A DNA stretch of 64,000 nucleotides from Planctomycetota bacterium (GCA_030950285.1 JAUZRR010000009.1:1-64000), one strand, 5' to 3'. Counted from the stretch's first letter, positions 52,478 to 63,514 are shown. Notes: generated by a model not told the origin, from the letters alone. Translations and numbers: made by a program.

Positions 52478-54764
52478 ACCCCTCCGGCTCAAGTTCGGCC
52501 CGGAGTTCGGCGGCACGCTCGGTCTCGCCCAACGCTTCGAGGCACTTTGCCAGCTCGGCGATCGCGCTGCGCTCGAGGTCGGGCCGGCCGCCTCGGAGCG
52601 CCCCGACCGCCTGTTCGAGCAGGGGCTTGGCTTCGGCGGCCCGGTCCAGACTCACCAGGGTCATGCCCAGCCATCGGCGGTACCACGCGAGTCGGGCGCT
52701 GCCGGGCGGCTCGGTTGCTTCGGCGCCCTCGACCGCGATAGTGAAGCTCTCCAAGGCTGCGTCAAAATCGCCAAGGCTGTAGAGGAATGCGCCGAACTGG
52801 GTCCGCAGTGCGAGCACGTCGGGATGGGTTGCGTCGAGGGTGTGGTCGAAGATCTCGAACGCGGCTTGGTATTCGTGCCGCGCTGCTTCGGGCTGGTTGG
52901 TCTGCTTGAGGAGGGTGGCGTAGCGAATGCGGGCGCGGGCGGTGTCTGGATGCGGCTCGGGGTGGGCGGCGACGAAGGCCTTGATCGAGGTGGCAAACAT
53001 CGCGTCGGCTTCTACTATTTCGCCGATCTGGGCGAGCGATTCGCCGAGATTGCCCCGCACGACCGCGAGCATCTCGGGGGCCGCTTCGCCCCCGTTTTCA
53101 GCGTGTTCGAGCACGAGCCGGTACAGCGGGATTGCCTCGGCGTGCTCGCCGCGGAGCTTGTGCAGCTGGGCGAGGTCGTTGAGGATTTGCAGCGTGCGTT
53201 CGTCGTCGGGTCCGAGCACGCGCTCGGCTTGGGCGCGCGCATCGGTCAGTCGCTGGTGGGCCTCGTCGAGTTGTCCGGTGTTGCGGAGCACGACCGCGAG
53301 CAGGTGGCGCGCCCGGAGGGTGTTCTCTGAGTCTGTGCCGCTGACAAGCTCGTGCAACTCGTGGGCCCGCCGCAGCTGGGGTTCGGCTTTCTGCCACTCA
53401 CCGAGGTTGAAGTAGGTCCGGCCGATGATGGCGCGGAGGGACGCCTCGACGCGGGGCTGGTCGGCGAGGGCCTCGGCGTCGAGCCGCGCCGCAGCGCGGT
53501 CGGCGACCTCGCGCATGGTGATATCTTTGCCGACGCCGAGTGTGGGGTCGGGGGCTTCGAGCCATCGTTCGAGTTCTTCGATGATCGCGAGTCTTGCTCT
53601 GGATTCGGCGCCGAGGTCGTCGAGGGCACGGGCTTTCTGGCTGTTGAGGACGCTCATCCCGACCGCAAAGCCGACGAGCATCACCAGCATGATCGCGGCG
53701 GCTGAGACCACACCCCGGTAGCGTTTGGCGGTCTTGCGGAGGACGTACCACCCGCTGTCGCGTTTGGCTTCGATCGGATCGCCGCGGAGGTAGTGGGCGA
53801 TGTCGCGGGCGAGATCGCCGGCGTTCTGGTAGCGGCGGTCGCGTTCTTTGCTGAGACACTTGAGGACGATGGTCTCGACCTCGTCGTTGATCTGCCGACG
53901 GACGGTGCTGGGGCGGGCCGGCTCGGCGCGGAGGATGTTGTCGAGCACGTCGCGCATGTTGCCGGCGACCTGGTAGGGAAAGCGGCCGGTGAGCATCTGG
54001 TAGAGCGTGACGCCGAGTGAGTAGACGTCGGTGCGGACGTCGATCATGCTGGGGATGCCCTGCGCCTGCTCGGGGCTCGCCCAGGGCAGGCTGCCGATGA
54101 ACTGGCCGGTCAAGGTCATGAGCCGATCGTCGTCGGAGAGGCTTCCGGTGGCAATGCGAGCGAGGCCGAAGTCGACGATGTGGGGCTCGCCGTTGGCGTC
54201 GACGCGCACGTTGGCGGGCTTGATGTCGCGGTGGATGACGCCCTTGAGGTGCGCAGCGTTGACCGCTTCACAGATCTTGCCAAAGAGCTCGAGCACTTCG
54301 GCGATGGAGAGGTCGTGCTGGCTGATCCAGACGTCGAGCGTCGAGCCCGAGATGTAGTCCATGACGTAATAGAACCGGCCTTCGACTGCGCCCGAGTCGA
54401 GGACGTCGACGATGTTGGGGTGGTCGAGCTGGGCGAGGATCTCGACCTCGCGCTCGAAGCGGGTGCGCTCGCGGGTGCTGGCGAGCGCGCCCTCGATCAT
54501 GACCTTGATCGCGACCTTGCGTTTGGTGGTTTTGTGGATCGCCTGGTAGACGATGCCCTGGCCGCCGCGGTGGATCTCGCGGGCGAGGATGTAGCCGGGG
54601 AAGTAGTCCAGCGGTGGGAGTTCGGGCTCTGGGGGCAGGCCGTCGGACCGGGCTTGGGCAGCCATCTGGGCGGCGGCGATGAGGTCGTCGTCAGCGGATG
54701 GCGGGTTGCCGGGTTTGGTTGGGTCTTCGTTGGTTGGGTCTTTATTGGTGGGGTCTTCAGGCAT
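52476..54764 (-). CDS. Transmembrane Ser/Thr protein kinase with C-terminal TPR domain
   Basis: A 762-residue Hanks-type kinase. N-terminus has DPTN/DPTK repeats; kinase domain about 55-330 with REIHRGGQGIVYQAIHK (glycine loop), VAIKVMIEG (Lys), VIHRDIKPANVRVDANG (catalytic loop), IVDFGLARIA (DFG) and GSLPWASPEQAQG. Then a membrane helix (AAAIMLVMLVGFAVGMSVLN) and 7-8 TPR units (GRTYFNLGEWQKAEPQLRRA; LAQLHKLRGEHAEAIPLYRL). TPRs are predicted outside the cytoplasm. The adjacent ECF sigma gene upstream (same strand, 191 bp) is a frequent planctomycete pairing, suggesting kinase control of the sigma factor. Confidence 0.93.
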   Translation of the reverse strand: MPEDPTNKDPTNEDPTKPGNPPSADDDLIAAAQMAAQARSDGLPPEPELPPLDYFPGYILAREIHRGGQGIVYQAIHKTTKRKVAIKVMIEGALASTRERTRFEREVEILAQLDHPNIVDVLDSGAVEGRFYYVMDYISGSTLDVWISQHDLSIAEVLELFGKICEAVNAAHLKGVIHRDIKPANVRVDANGEPHIVDFGLARIATGSLSDDDRLMTLTGQFIGSLPWASPEQAQGIPSMIDVRTDVYSLGVTLYQMLTGRFPYQVAGNMRDVLDNILRAEPARPSTVRRQINDEVETIVLKCLSKERDRRYQNAGDLARDIAHYLRGDPIEAKRDSGWYVLRKTAKRYRGVVSAAAIMLVMLVGFAVGMSVLNSQKARALDDLGAESRARLAIIEELERWLEAPDPTLGVGKDITMREVADRAAARLDAEALADQPRVEASLRAIIGRTYFNLGEWQKAEPQLRRAHELHELVSGTDSENTLRARHLLAVVLRNTGQLDEAHQRLTDARAQAERVLGPDDERTLQILNDLAQLHKLRGEHAEAIPLYRLVLEHAENGGEAAPEMLAVVRGNLGESLAQIGEIVEADAMFATSIKAFVAAHPEPHPDTARARIRYATLLKQTNQPEAARHEYQAAFEIFDHTLDATHPDVLALRTQFGAFLYSLGDFDAALESFTIAVEGAEATEPPGSARLAWYRRWLGMTLVSLDRAAEAKPLLEQAVGALRGGRPDLERSAIAELAKCLEALGETERAAELRAELEPEG

Positions 54765-54835
54765 GGCTCTCCCGGGTGTGAGCGACAGGTCGGGCGTTCA
54801 CTCACGCGCAACGTATCACAAAATCTCGGATCGTC

Positions 54836-54922
54836 CCCGAGCTTCGGATTTCAGTCCGGAAGGGTCTCGAGCACACAAACCCCGCGACGGATTCAATCCG
54901 GACTGAAGTCCGGGGCTCGGAG
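54836..54922. repeat. Family B inverted repeat pair between sigma factor and kinase genes
   Basis: Left arm CGGATTTCAGTCCGGAAGG, right arm CCGGACTGAAGTCCGGGGCTC, about 28 bp apart. It fills most of the 191-bp gap between the sigma gene stop and the kinase start, both on the minus strand, so it may attenuate readthrough. Confidence 0.85.
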
Positions 54923-54955
54923 TTGGTGTCTCGCGCGGACGCGGGTGTCTCTTTC

Positions 54956-55573
54956 TCACGAGACGCTGAAGAACTGGGACGCGGTGCCCATCGCGTCGCG
55001 GAGGGCGTCGTGGGCGCGGGCCCGGAGCATGTAGCACGCGCCGGTCGAGCGACCCAGCTCGCGGGAGACCTCCTCGATCGGGCGGCACTCCAGGTCGTAG
55101 AGCCTGACCACCTTTGCGTAGTCGGCGGGGAGCTTGCCGAGCACGGTGTCCATAATCGAGACGGCCTCTTTCTTCGCAGCGACCCGGCTGGGGGTGGTGG
55201 TGGTCACGCCCAGCACCTCGATAAGGCCGACGTAGGAGTCCTCGTTGACCGGGCCGGTGACGCGCGTGCGGGGGTCGGGACGCTTGGCGCGGTCGAAAGA
55301 GCGCACCGCGTCGCGGAGGTTGTTTTCTGCGACCCGGGTGAGCCAGGCGACGAACGAGGCTTCGTCCTTGATGACGATCCGGGTTGCCTGGAGGAAGGCT
55401 TCGAGATAGCTCACCTGCATCACGTCGTCGGCCTCGATGAGCCCGGCCCACTGCGTGCCGATCTTGGGGTCGATACGGGCGCGGACGCGGGGCCCGACCT
55501 CTTTGAGCAATGCAGCGATCGCGGCGGCGTCGCCGGCATTGGCTTCGTGCAGGATGTCGTCTGGTACCGCCAC
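54956..55573 (-). CDS. ECF-type sigma factor
   Basis: A 205-residue sigma factor. Region 2 is GLIEADDVMQVSYLEAFLQA with FVAWLTRVAENNLRDAVRSF; region 4 is LPADYAKVVRLYDLECRPIE and EVSRELGRSTGACYMLRARA. Long 50-residue linker between them (VTGPVNEDSYVGLIEVLGVT). GTG 55573 with GAGGAA eight bases upstream is preferred to the codon at 55603. No anti-sigma gene is adjacent; the kinase downstream may take that place (inference). Confidence 0.9.
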   Translation of the reverse strand: MAVPDDILHEANAGDAAAIAALLKEVGPRVRARIDPKIGTQWAGLIEADDVMQVSYLEAFLQATRIVIKDEASFVAWLTRVAENNLRDAVRSFDRAKRPDPRTRVTGPVNEDSYVGLIEVLGVTTTTPSRVAAKKEAVSIMDTVLGKLPADYAKVVRLYDLECRPIEEVSRELGRSTGACYMLRARAHDALRDAMGTASQFFSVS

Positions 55574-55649
55574 GGGAGGGTTCCTCGCTGCGCAGTCTAC
55601 CACAAGATCCGCCGGGCGTGAAACGCTGCCGGGGGGCGTAGAGGGGGTT

Positions 55650-56846
55650 TCAACAGCCGCTGACCCATGCGTTGAGGAACTCGAGGACGTCGAGGGTGTT
55701 GATTGAGCCGTCGCCGTTGAAGTCGGCCGACCCGTCCTGGGCGACCCATGCGTTGAGGAACGCCAGCACGTCGAGGGTGTCGATCTCGGTGTCTTCGTTG
55801 AAGTCGGCTGGGCAGGAGACCATGCTGTTGATGGTGTCCTCGGCCGAGCCGTTGATGAGCGGCACGAAATCGAGGGCGTTCATGTTGTCGTCGAGCGCGA
55901 GGCCGAAGACAAGCCCGGGGGCGAAGAGGGAGAGGTTGCCGTTCTCGAAGGCGAGCACGTCGCCCGGGCGGAGTCCCAGCGCGAGGAGTGTGGGCGAACC
56001 GGGTGCGAGCGAGAAGTAGACCGCGTCGGTGCCGTCGAAGATGCCGTTGAGGTTGTCGTCGAAGACGATGAGCCCGTCGATCTGGTCGAAGAAGTCGAGG
56101 CCGAGATCGTTGGGTGTGGCGAAGACCGACTCGGAGCCGGGGAGTTGGATGTCCTGATCGAGGAAAACGGTCGCGCCGCTGTCGGGCCCGGGCAGGAACG
56201 GGTGGGACGGGCTGTCGGCATCGAGCGTGAAGAACACCACCGGGGGCGTGAGCAAGGTCGCGTTGAGCGTCGCGTCGATGTCGTCGAGCATGGTGCCCGG
56301 GGGCAGCATCTGTCCGGGGTCGGCCAGAGGCGCGAGCGCGAAGTCGTTGGGATAGTGCGGGGACTGGTTGACCGCGAGGGCGTTGTTGTCGAGCCCCATG
56401 CTGAACGGGGGCGGCAGCACACCGACATCCCGGCGGAGCGCCTCGGTCGAGAGGTACGCGTCGCCGGCTTGCTGATTGTTTTGCGACTGGCGGAAGAGGT
56501 TTTGCTGGGTGATGCGGAATCGGCTGACTCCCATCGCAAAGGGATCGACCGAGAAGCAGATGATAAAGTCGCTCGTGGCGCGGCCGGTGCCGCGGAGGGT
56601 ATCGACGATGACCGGGGCAAGCCCGATGATGTCATCACCCACGCGCCCAAGGCCCATGCCCTGGCCGCCGCCGATCGGGACGGGATTGCCGGCGTTGTTC
56701 TCGAAGATCAGGTCGCCTTCGAGTCCGCTCGGGCCGCCGTTGGCGACACTGAAGAAGGGCTGGGCGAAGGCTGGCCCCGCGCAGCAAACCGCTGCGGCGC
56801 AGAGTGCCGCAGCGAGTCGGTCGATCCTGGTGTTTGGCACAGCCAT
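55650..56846 (-). CDS. Secreted protein with GC-type dockerin-like C-terminus
   Basis: A 398-residue exported protein. Signal peptide LAAALCAAAVCCAGPAFAQP. The body has repeated blocks about dates, values and energy-like features (FFTLDADSPSHPFLPG; GATVFLDQDIQLPG; FDDNLNGIFDGTDAVYFSLA). The last 55 residues are two dockerin-type calcium repeats, CPADFNEDTEIDTLDVLAFL and ADFNGDGSINTLDVLEFLNA, ending WVSGC, the GC-type anchor tail typical of Phycisphaerae. Catalytic role none seen. Confidence 0.88.
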   Translation of the reverse strand: MAVPNTRIDRLAAALCAAAVCCAGPAFAQPFFSVANGGPSGLEGDLIFENNAGNPVPIGGGQGMGLGRVGDDIIGLAPVIVDTLRGTGRATSDFIICFSVDPFAMGVSRFRITQQNLFRQSQNNQQAGDAYLSTEALRRDVGVLPPPFSMGLDNNALAVNQSPHYPNDFALAPLADPGQMLPPGTMLDDIDATLNATLLTPPVVFFTLDADSPSHPFLPGPDSGATVFLDQDIQLPGSESVFATPNDLGLDFFDQIDGLIVFDDNLNGIFDGTDAVYFSLAPGSPTLLALGLRPGDVLAFENGNLSLFAPGLVFGLALDDNMNALDFVPLINGSAEDTINSMVSCPADFNEDTEIDTLDVLAFLNAWVAQDGSADFNGDGSINTLDVLEFLNAWVSGC

Positions 56847-57000
56847 GCCCTCCTTCTGCCACCAGCATCCATCAAGTGCCGGGCGGCGTCAAGGCCTTCG
56901 GCAGAAAATGGTGAAAACTGGCTGCGTGAGGTGCTTCCCCAGCTTACCGACCGAGGTTCTCGGGCGGCAGGCCGGGTGAGGCAGGGCGTGGGCGGCTCGG

Positions 57001-57309
57001 TTATTTACCCAGTGCGGCCATCTTGTCGGCGTCGGACATGGCTTCAAACTTGGCGACACACTTGGCGCAGCAGAAGCCAACTTCTTTGCCTTGGAACGAA
57101 ACGGTCTTGGTCGAGGCGTCGACGGGCTCGCCGCTGAATGGGCAGGTGGTGTTGCTCATTTCCGACATGGTGGCGGCATCGTCGCCGCAGGAGCCGTCGC
57201 TGCAGGTCGCGGCGTCGCCATCGACAGCCGACCCGGTGGTTGCACAGCCGGCAAGGCCGAACGCCGAGACGCCGAGGGCGAGGACGAGGACGCGAGAGAG
57301 GTTCTTCAT
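57001..57309 (-). CDS. YHS/TRASH-like metal-binding lipoprotein
   Basis: A 102-residue lipoprotein, ATG 57309 with AGGAGA upstream. Signal LVLALGVSAFGLAGCA with lipobox LAGC. After a Cys-containing linker (CSDGSCGDDAA) comes CPFSGEPVDASTKTVSFQGK and VGFCCAKCVAKFEAMSDADK, the Cys pattern of YHS/TRASH heavy-metal domains. It probably binds copper, zinc or another soft metal in the periplasm; the ion is not determined. Same strand as the dockerin gene downstream, with 155 bp between. Confidence 0.8.
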   Translation of the reverse strand: MKNLSRVLVLALGVSAFGLAGCATTGSAVDGDAATCSDGSCGDDAATMSEMSNTTCPFSGEPVDASTKTVSFQGKEVGFCCAKCVAKFEAMSDADKMAALGK

Positions 57310-57415
57310 GGTGTATCTCCTGAAAGTACGTCGCAGCACAATCGCTGCCGACAGCCGCGAGAGGATAGACACTCACCCCACGGCATTGCAGGTTCCAACC
57401 CCTCCCGGGCGGCTC

Positions 57416-59458
57416 CTATTCCGCTCCGGCGGGTTCTTCGACGCTGGCGGGCCGATCGGGCTCGAGCTGGCGGGCGAGAAATGCGGCGTAGTGACCTTCG
57501 GCGGCCAGCAGTTCCTCGTGGCTGCCGATCTCGGCGATCCGCCCGTCGTCGATGACCACGATCCGGTCGGCGTCGCGGACGGTGCTCAGGCGGTGGGCGA
57601 TGACAAAGGTGGTGCGGTCGCGGGTGAGCTTCCGCAGGCTTGCCTGGATGAACGCCTCGCTCTCGGAGTCGAGGTTGCTGGTTGCCTCATCGAGGATGAG
57701 GATCGCGGGGTCGGCCAGCAGCGCGCGGGCGATCGCGATGCGTTGTTTCTGCCCGCCGCTGAGCCGGACGCCGCGCTCGCCGATGAGGGTGTCGTAGCCC
57801 TCTTCGAGCTTCTCGATGAACTCGTCGGCGTTGGCGGCTTGTGCTGCGGCAACGACCTCGTCCATCGTCGCGCCGCGGCGTGCGTAGGCGATGTTGTCGG
57901 CGATGCTGCCGTCGAAGAGGAAGACGTCCTGCTCGACCACCCCGAGCAGGGACCGGTAGCTGCGCGGGTCGATCTCGCGGATGTCGCGGCCGTCGAGCAG
58001 GACGCGGCCCTGCTGGGGGTCGTAAAAACGCGCCACGAGATTGCACAACGTTGTCTTGCCCGCGCCCGAAGGGCCGACCAGCGCCACGGTCTCGCCCGCA
58101 CGCACATCAAGGTTGATCTCATGGAGCACCGGCTCGCTGTCGGAGGAACCTCCTCCGGTATCCGCGTTCGCTTCGGCAGCGTCCTGCTCGGCTTTGGTGC
58201 GGAGGCGCTTGTAGGCGAAGGTCACGCCTTCGAGAGTCACCCGACCCTGCACGTCGGCGCGGTCGATGCGTTCGCCCTCGGGATCGTCGGCAAACTCCGA
58301 GGGCTCGGCGAGCAGGTCGAGCACCCGGTCGAGCGCGGCGAGCTGGGTCTGGACCGAAGCGGCGGTGCCGGCGAGGGTCGAGAGCGGGCCGAGCAGCATC
58401 ATCAGATAGACAAAGAAACTGACGACTTCTCCGGGCGACAGGCTGCCGCCCATGACGCGGTACCCGCCGTAGAGGATGATCCCGGCGCTGGCGATGGGGA
58501 TGAAGATCTCCCAGGCGATATCGATGCCTCGGCTGAGCCACCAGGCGTAGATTTCCTGCCGCGCGACGAGGTCGTTTCGGCGTGTGTAGCGGGCGCTCTC
58601 GGCGACCTCGCGCCCGAACCCGCGGACGACGCGCATGCCTCCAAAGGTCTCGGTGGCGTGGCTGTCGGCCTGCATGATGACGGCTTTGATATCCCGCCGG
58701 ACCGGGCGGATGCGGGAGATCCACACACGATGGGTGTAGAAGACGATGGGGATGAGCATGATGCCGCCGATGAGCAGCGGCCAATCGAGCCACCCGAGAA
58801 TGAGGAGTGTGCCGACGATCTGCACGATCGCGCCCAACGGGTTGTAGAAGAGGCCGAAGGTCAGGTCGGCGACGGTGCCGGCGTCTTCGCGGAGCAGCGC
58901 GGTGAGGCCGCCGCTTTTGAGCTGGTGGATGCGGTGCAGGGGGAGTGTCGCGGCGTGGGAGAACGCGCGGCGTTTGGTGTCGGCGGCGAGGACTCGGGTG
59001 GTGCGGGTGAGCATCCAGCGCCCGGCGATGCCGACCACCATGCTGACGAACGCGACGGCGATGAGGGAGATCGCGACAAACCAGAGCATCGTCTCGCGGC
59101 CGGGCAGGAAGACCTGCCAGTACTCGCCGTCGGTCGGGGTGTTGAGCACCTGGTTGACGAGAATGCCGATGAGTGCCGGCGGGATCAGCGCGAGCAGCGC
59201 GGTGATGGTCCGGGTGATCATCGCGAACGCGACGACCAGCTGCCCGCGCCCGATGAGCGCCCAGAACGCGCCGAAGAGCGAGCCGAAGGTGCGGTTCCGC
59301 CCGGTGCGGCGGGCTTTGCCGTGCGGGCTTGCTTTGGGCGATGCCTGTTGGGGGGTGGTGAGTTCGGCGTCGATCACCCGGTCGAGGTGCCCGGCTTTGC
59401 GCCGTTTGGCGAGATACTCGACAAACTGGGCACGGCTGGAGCGGGGGCGGCTGGGCAT
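57416..59458 (-). CDS. ABC-type exporter, fused membrane and ATPase domains
   Basis: A 680-residue half-transporter. Six helices in residues 75-370 (LLALIPPALIGILVNQVLN; WFVAISLIAVAFVSMVVGIA; IVFYTHRVWISRIRP; IPIASAGIILYGGYRVMGGS). The nucleotide domain has ALVGPSGAGKTTLCNLVARF, Q-loop LGVVEQDVFLFDGSIADNIA, signature VRLSGGQKQRIAIARALLAD, ILILDEATSNLDSESEAFI, H-loop VIAHRLSTVRDADRI. An 18-residue acidic linker (EANADTGGGSSDSE) is inserted before Walker A. MsbA/multidrug-like; substrate unknown. Confidence 0.93.
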   Translation of the reverse strand: MPSRPRSSRAQFVEYLAKRRKAGHLDRVIDAELTTPQQASPKASPHGKARRTGRNRTFGSLFGAFWALIGRGQLVVAFAMITRTITALLALIPPALIGILVNQVLNTPTDGEYWQVFLPGRETMLWFVAISLIAVAFVSMVVGIAGRWMLTRTTRVLAADTKRRAFSHAATLPLHRIHQLKSGGLTALLREDAGTVADLTFGLFYNPLGAIVQIVGTLLILGWLDWPLLIGGIMLIPIVFYTHRVWISRIRPVRRDIKAVIMQADSHATETFGGMRVVRGFGREVAESARYTRRNDLVARQEIYAWWLSRGIDIAWEIFIPIASAGIILYGGYRVMGGSLSPGEVVSFFVYLMMLLGPLSTLAGTAASVQTQLAALDRVLDLLAEPSEFADDPEGERIDRADVQGRVTLEGVTFAYKRLRTKAEQDAAEANADTGGGSSDSEPVLHEINLDVRAGETVALVGPSGAGKTTLCNLVARFYDPQQGRVLLDGRDIREIDPRSYRSLLGVVEQDVFLFDGSIADNIAYARRGATMDEVVAAAQAANADEFIEKLEEGYDTLIGERGVRLSGGQKQRIAIARALLADPAILILDEATSNLDSESEAFIQASLRKLTRDRTTFVIAHRLSTVRDADRIVVIDDGRIAEIGSHEELLAAEGHYAAFLARQLEPDRPASVEEPAGAE

Positions 59459-59612
59459 CGGGCGATCGTAGGGCCGCGGGAGGGGTGTGCCGCGCACCGG
59501 CGGGGTTTGCGGTATCGTGTGGTTCGAGCGCCCGGCTGTGAGGTCGGCGCCGAGGCAAAGGCACGGGCAAGCACAGACCAGCGGTGCAACGAGCATCGAC
59601 CGAGGAACACCG

Positions 59613-61100
59613 ATGACCACCAGGAAGAAACTCGCGCTGCACTGGAAGATTCTGATCGGGCTGGTGCTGGGGATCGTGGTCGGGCTGACGATCAACTCGA
59701 TGTGGACCGAGAGCACCTGGGAGGGGCTCGGTGTCGGCGACGTAAGCTCGTACCTCGCCGGGCCGACGACCGCGAAGGAGTCGATGGTCGCGGGCGGGCC
59801 GAACGAAGACGCGGGAGCGGTCGCGGGCGGGGCAAAGTTCCTCCGCAATCTCAACCAGTTTGTCGGCAGCCTGTTTATGAACGGGTTGCGGTTTATCGCG
59901 GTGCCGATCGTACTCTTCAGCCTGGCGGCGGGGGTCGCGAGCCTCAACGACATCACCAAGGTCGGGCGCATCGGGGCCAAGACCGTGGCGATCTACCTGG
60001 TCACCACGGCGGTCGCGATCTCGATCGGGCTGACCGCGGCGAATCTCATCGACCCGGGCGAGGGGTTCGATGAAGGGCTGCGCGCAAACCTCATCGCCCA
60101 GCAGGAAGCGAACGCGGCGACCAAGGTCGGGAACGCCGAGGTGCAGATGGACCGAGACACATGGGACGTGCTGCTCGACATCTTCCCCTCCAACCCGTTC
60201 CAGGCGATGGCCGAGGGCAACACGCTGCAGGTGGTTGTCGTTGGCTTGCTGCTCGGGGTGGCGCTGACGCTGATCCCCAAGGAGAAAGCCAAGCCGCTGA
60301 TCGCGTTCTTTGACGGCATGACCGAGGTCATCATCAAGATCGTCGAGATCGTGCTGATCCTTGCGCCGTACGCGGTGTTTGCGCTGCTGGTGGACAAGAT
60401 CGCCGACCTCGGGCTCGACCTGCTCAAGCAACTCGCGTGGTATTCCGTGACAGTCGTGTTCGGGCTGGCGCTGATGATGTTTGTGGTCTACCCCGGGGTG
60501 CTGCGGATGCTCACGCCGGTGAAGTACGGGCGGTTCTTCAAAGCGATCAGCCCGGCGCAGCTGCTGGCGTTCAGCTCGTCAAGCTCGGGCGCAACAATGC
60601 CGGTGACGATGGACTGCGTCGAGAAACGGCTCGGGGTCTCCGAAGACGTCACCAGCTTTGTCATCCCCGTCGGCGCGACGATCAACATGGACGGCACGGC
60701 GCTCTACCAGGGTGTCGCTGCGGTCTTTATCGCCCAGATGTACGGCATGGACCTTTCGATCGGGCAGCAGCTCACGATTGTGCTGACCGCCACGCTCGCT
60801 TCGATCGGGACCGCGGCGGTGCCGGGTGTGGGGATCGTCATGCTCGTCATCGTGCTCGAAGCAGTCGGCCTGCCGCTGGAAGGGATCGCGGTGATTCTTG
60901 GAGTCGATCGCATCCTCGACATGTGCCGCACGAGCGTGAACGTCACCGGCGACTGCATGGTCGCAGCGGTGGTTGCCAACAGCGAGAACGAGCTGGCGTC
61001 CGCCGACGAGATGGAGGCACGGCTCGCAGCAGAAGAAGCGACCGGTCTCGACGAACACCCACACGAAGCGACGGCGGATCAGTACGACGGAGAGCGGTAG
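59613..61100 (+). CDS. Dicarboxylate/amino acid:cation symporter (DAACS family)
   Basis: A 495-residue glutamate/aspartate-type transporter. FMNGLRFIAVPIVLFSLAAG (TM3), the serine-rich hairpin FSSSSSGATMPVTMDCVEK, the NMDGTALYQGVAAVF motif (TM7), VPGVGIVMLVIVLEAVGLP (hairpin 2) and DRILDMCRTSVNVTGDCMVA (TM8 substrate Asp and Arg) are conserved. An extracellular loop of about 45 residues (ESTWEGLGVGDVSSYLAG on) is longer than usual. The C-terminus is acidic and His-rich. Starts at ATG 59613; the frame to 59487 is non-homologous. Confidence 0.94.
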   Translation: MTTRKKLALHWKILIGLVLGIVVGLTINSMWTESTWEGLGVGDVSSYLAGPTTAKESMVAGGPNEDAGAVAGGAKFLRNLNQFVGSLFMNGLRFIAVPIVLFSLAAGVASLNDITKVGRIGAKTVAIYLVTTAVAISIGLTAANLIDPGEGFDEGLRANLIAQQEANAATKVGNAEVQMDRDTWDVLLDIFPSNPFQAMAEGNTLQVVVVGLLLGVALTLIPKEKAKPLIAFFDGMTEVIIKIVEIVLILAPYAVFALLVDKIADLGLDLLKQLAWYSVTVVFGLALMMFVVYPGVLRMLTPVKYGRFFKAISPAQLLAFSSSSSGATMPVTMDCVEKRLGVSEDVTSFVIPVGATINMDGTALYQGVAAVFIAQMYGMDLSIGQQLTIVLTATLASIGTAAVPGVGIVMLVIVLEAVGLPLEGIAVILGVDRILDMCRTSVNVTGDCMVAAVVANSENELASADEMEARLAAEEATGLDEHPHEATADQYDGER

Positions 61101-61113
61101 GCAGTTGTCGGTT

Positions 61114-61187
61114 GTCCCCTCGCTTGCGCGAGGGGCTCTATGAAGAAAGCCCATGTGCCGTAGAGCCACTCGCGCAAGCGAGGGGAT
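61114..61187. repeat. Family A inverted repeat pair between convergent genes
   Basis: Sense copy 61114-61139 and inverted copy 61162-61187 (with CCACTCGCGC and GGGGATAC differences), 22 bp apart, between the symporter and the minus-strand hypothetical gene. Confidence 0.9.
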
Positions 61188-61237
61188 ACGGCTCACAGAG
61201 CCTTGGCACACGACCCAACATATTGACACAACGGGCT

Positions 61238-61824
61238 CTATCCCGGCTCGGGGTCAAGAGCGGCGGCTTCTCCCTCACGTTGTTTCGATTCGAGTTCGCG
61301 CGAGAGTGATGTAAACGCGGCAAACCCGAACGGGGAGCCGCCCTCGCCGCCGCCCTTGCCCTCGGCTTCCTCTTTCATGGATTGCATGGCTTCTTCCGAC
61401 AGCGCGTGGACGCCGCGGATCTCGTGGACCGGGAAGGTGTAGACCTCGCCCGACGGCGTGCGGATCTGGAAGACCGTGCATTGGACATCTTCAGAGAGCG
61501 CCCGCGTGCGGGCGTTGCCACCGATTGAGCAGGCAAAGAGCGGCATGATGTCGGTGATCGGGATGCGGTCGCCGTGGCGGGTGACCACCGCGATGCGGCC
61601 GTCGAAACCCGGGAGGTCCTTGATCGGCCCGGGGTCGTCTTTGCCTTGGGCGATAAGTTCCTTTCGGTGTGCCTCGGCGTGGGCAACCAGCCGCGCCCGC
61701 TGCATCGCCAGCGAGGTGAGCATCTCGCGGGTGACGTTCTGCCAGAACATCTCGCGGGCCTGCATCATGCCCGGCGCGGCAAAACCGATCGAGTGCTCGT
61801 CGTCTGCGGTGCGTTTGGAGCTTC

Positions 61825-61828
<4 letters not shown>
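61238..61828 (-). CDS. Conserved-looking hypothetical protein
   Basis: A 196-residue soluble protein starting [10 protein letters not shown] at ATG 61828, which overlaps the ABC ATPase stop as ATGA, so it is coupled to it. Patterns: [74 protein letters not shown] and [18 protein letters not shown]; the C-terminus is low complexity (EGKGGGEGG). No family recognised. Its coupling to an ABC ATPase may be meaningful or just compact packing. Confidence 0.65.
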
Positions 61829-62946
<1,118 letters not shown>

Positions 62947-63105
62947 GCGGGGCTCCAAAGGGGCGGCTGCCCAGCGTAGCCGGACGCTGGGGTCCAGCCA
63001 ACCGGCACAAGCGCCACGGCTTGACGGGCACTCCGTCCCGGAAACGCGCTGCGGGCCAAGCGGGGCTCTGGATCGGCCGATAGGCCTGCAAGCAGGGAGG
63101 TCCAC

Positions 63106-63441
63106 ATGCAGCCGACAGACAGCGCATTCGATCGGGTCAAGTCACTCCTGGGGAAGATGGACCGCTCGATCGACGAGGCCCGTCAGCGACGGCTCGACGA
63201 CGAGGACCCCACCGACAACACCCCGGGCGGAAACGGCACACACAATCGCCTAACGGATGACGATCAAGCAGGCGCGGAGTCTCCATCGAACGGGTCCGCC
63301 GGCCCGGACGGCACCAACGGCGTGAACGGGTCGGCGACGCCGCGGCCGACCAAACCGGCCCGCCCGGCGTCGAAGTACGGCCGGGCAAAGCCCATCCGCG
63401 ATGACTCCAAGCCGAACCCCGCCCAGTGGCGACAAGCCTGA
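63106..63441 (+). CDS. Small hydrophilic disordered protein
   Basis: A 111-residue protein. [20 protein letters not shown] forms a short amphipathic helix; the rest is low-complexity Asp/Gly/Asn/Pro ([31 protein letters not shown]) ending basic ([20 protein letters not shown]). ATG has GGGAGG upstream at good spacing. Function unknown; probably real because of the ribosome site and isolated position. Confidence 0.55.
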   Translation: MQPTDSAFDRVKSLLGKMDRSIDEARQRRLDDEDPTDNTPGGNGTHNRLTDDDQAGAESPSNGSAGPDGTNGVNGSATPRPTKPARPASKYGRAKPIRDDSKPNPAQWRQA

Positions 63442-63514
63442 ACCGGACACACGCCCGGGACGTCTCGGGCTTGCCTCGACGGCACACGCGGGTAGCATTC
63501 ATCCGCCGAGCTCT

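Noticed and set aside
57023-60073. 1016-codon plus-strand frame opposite the ABC exporter
   Set aside because: Antisense shadow of the exporter and lipoprotein genes, Asp/Gly/Val-rich without motifs; the real genes have complete conserved domains.
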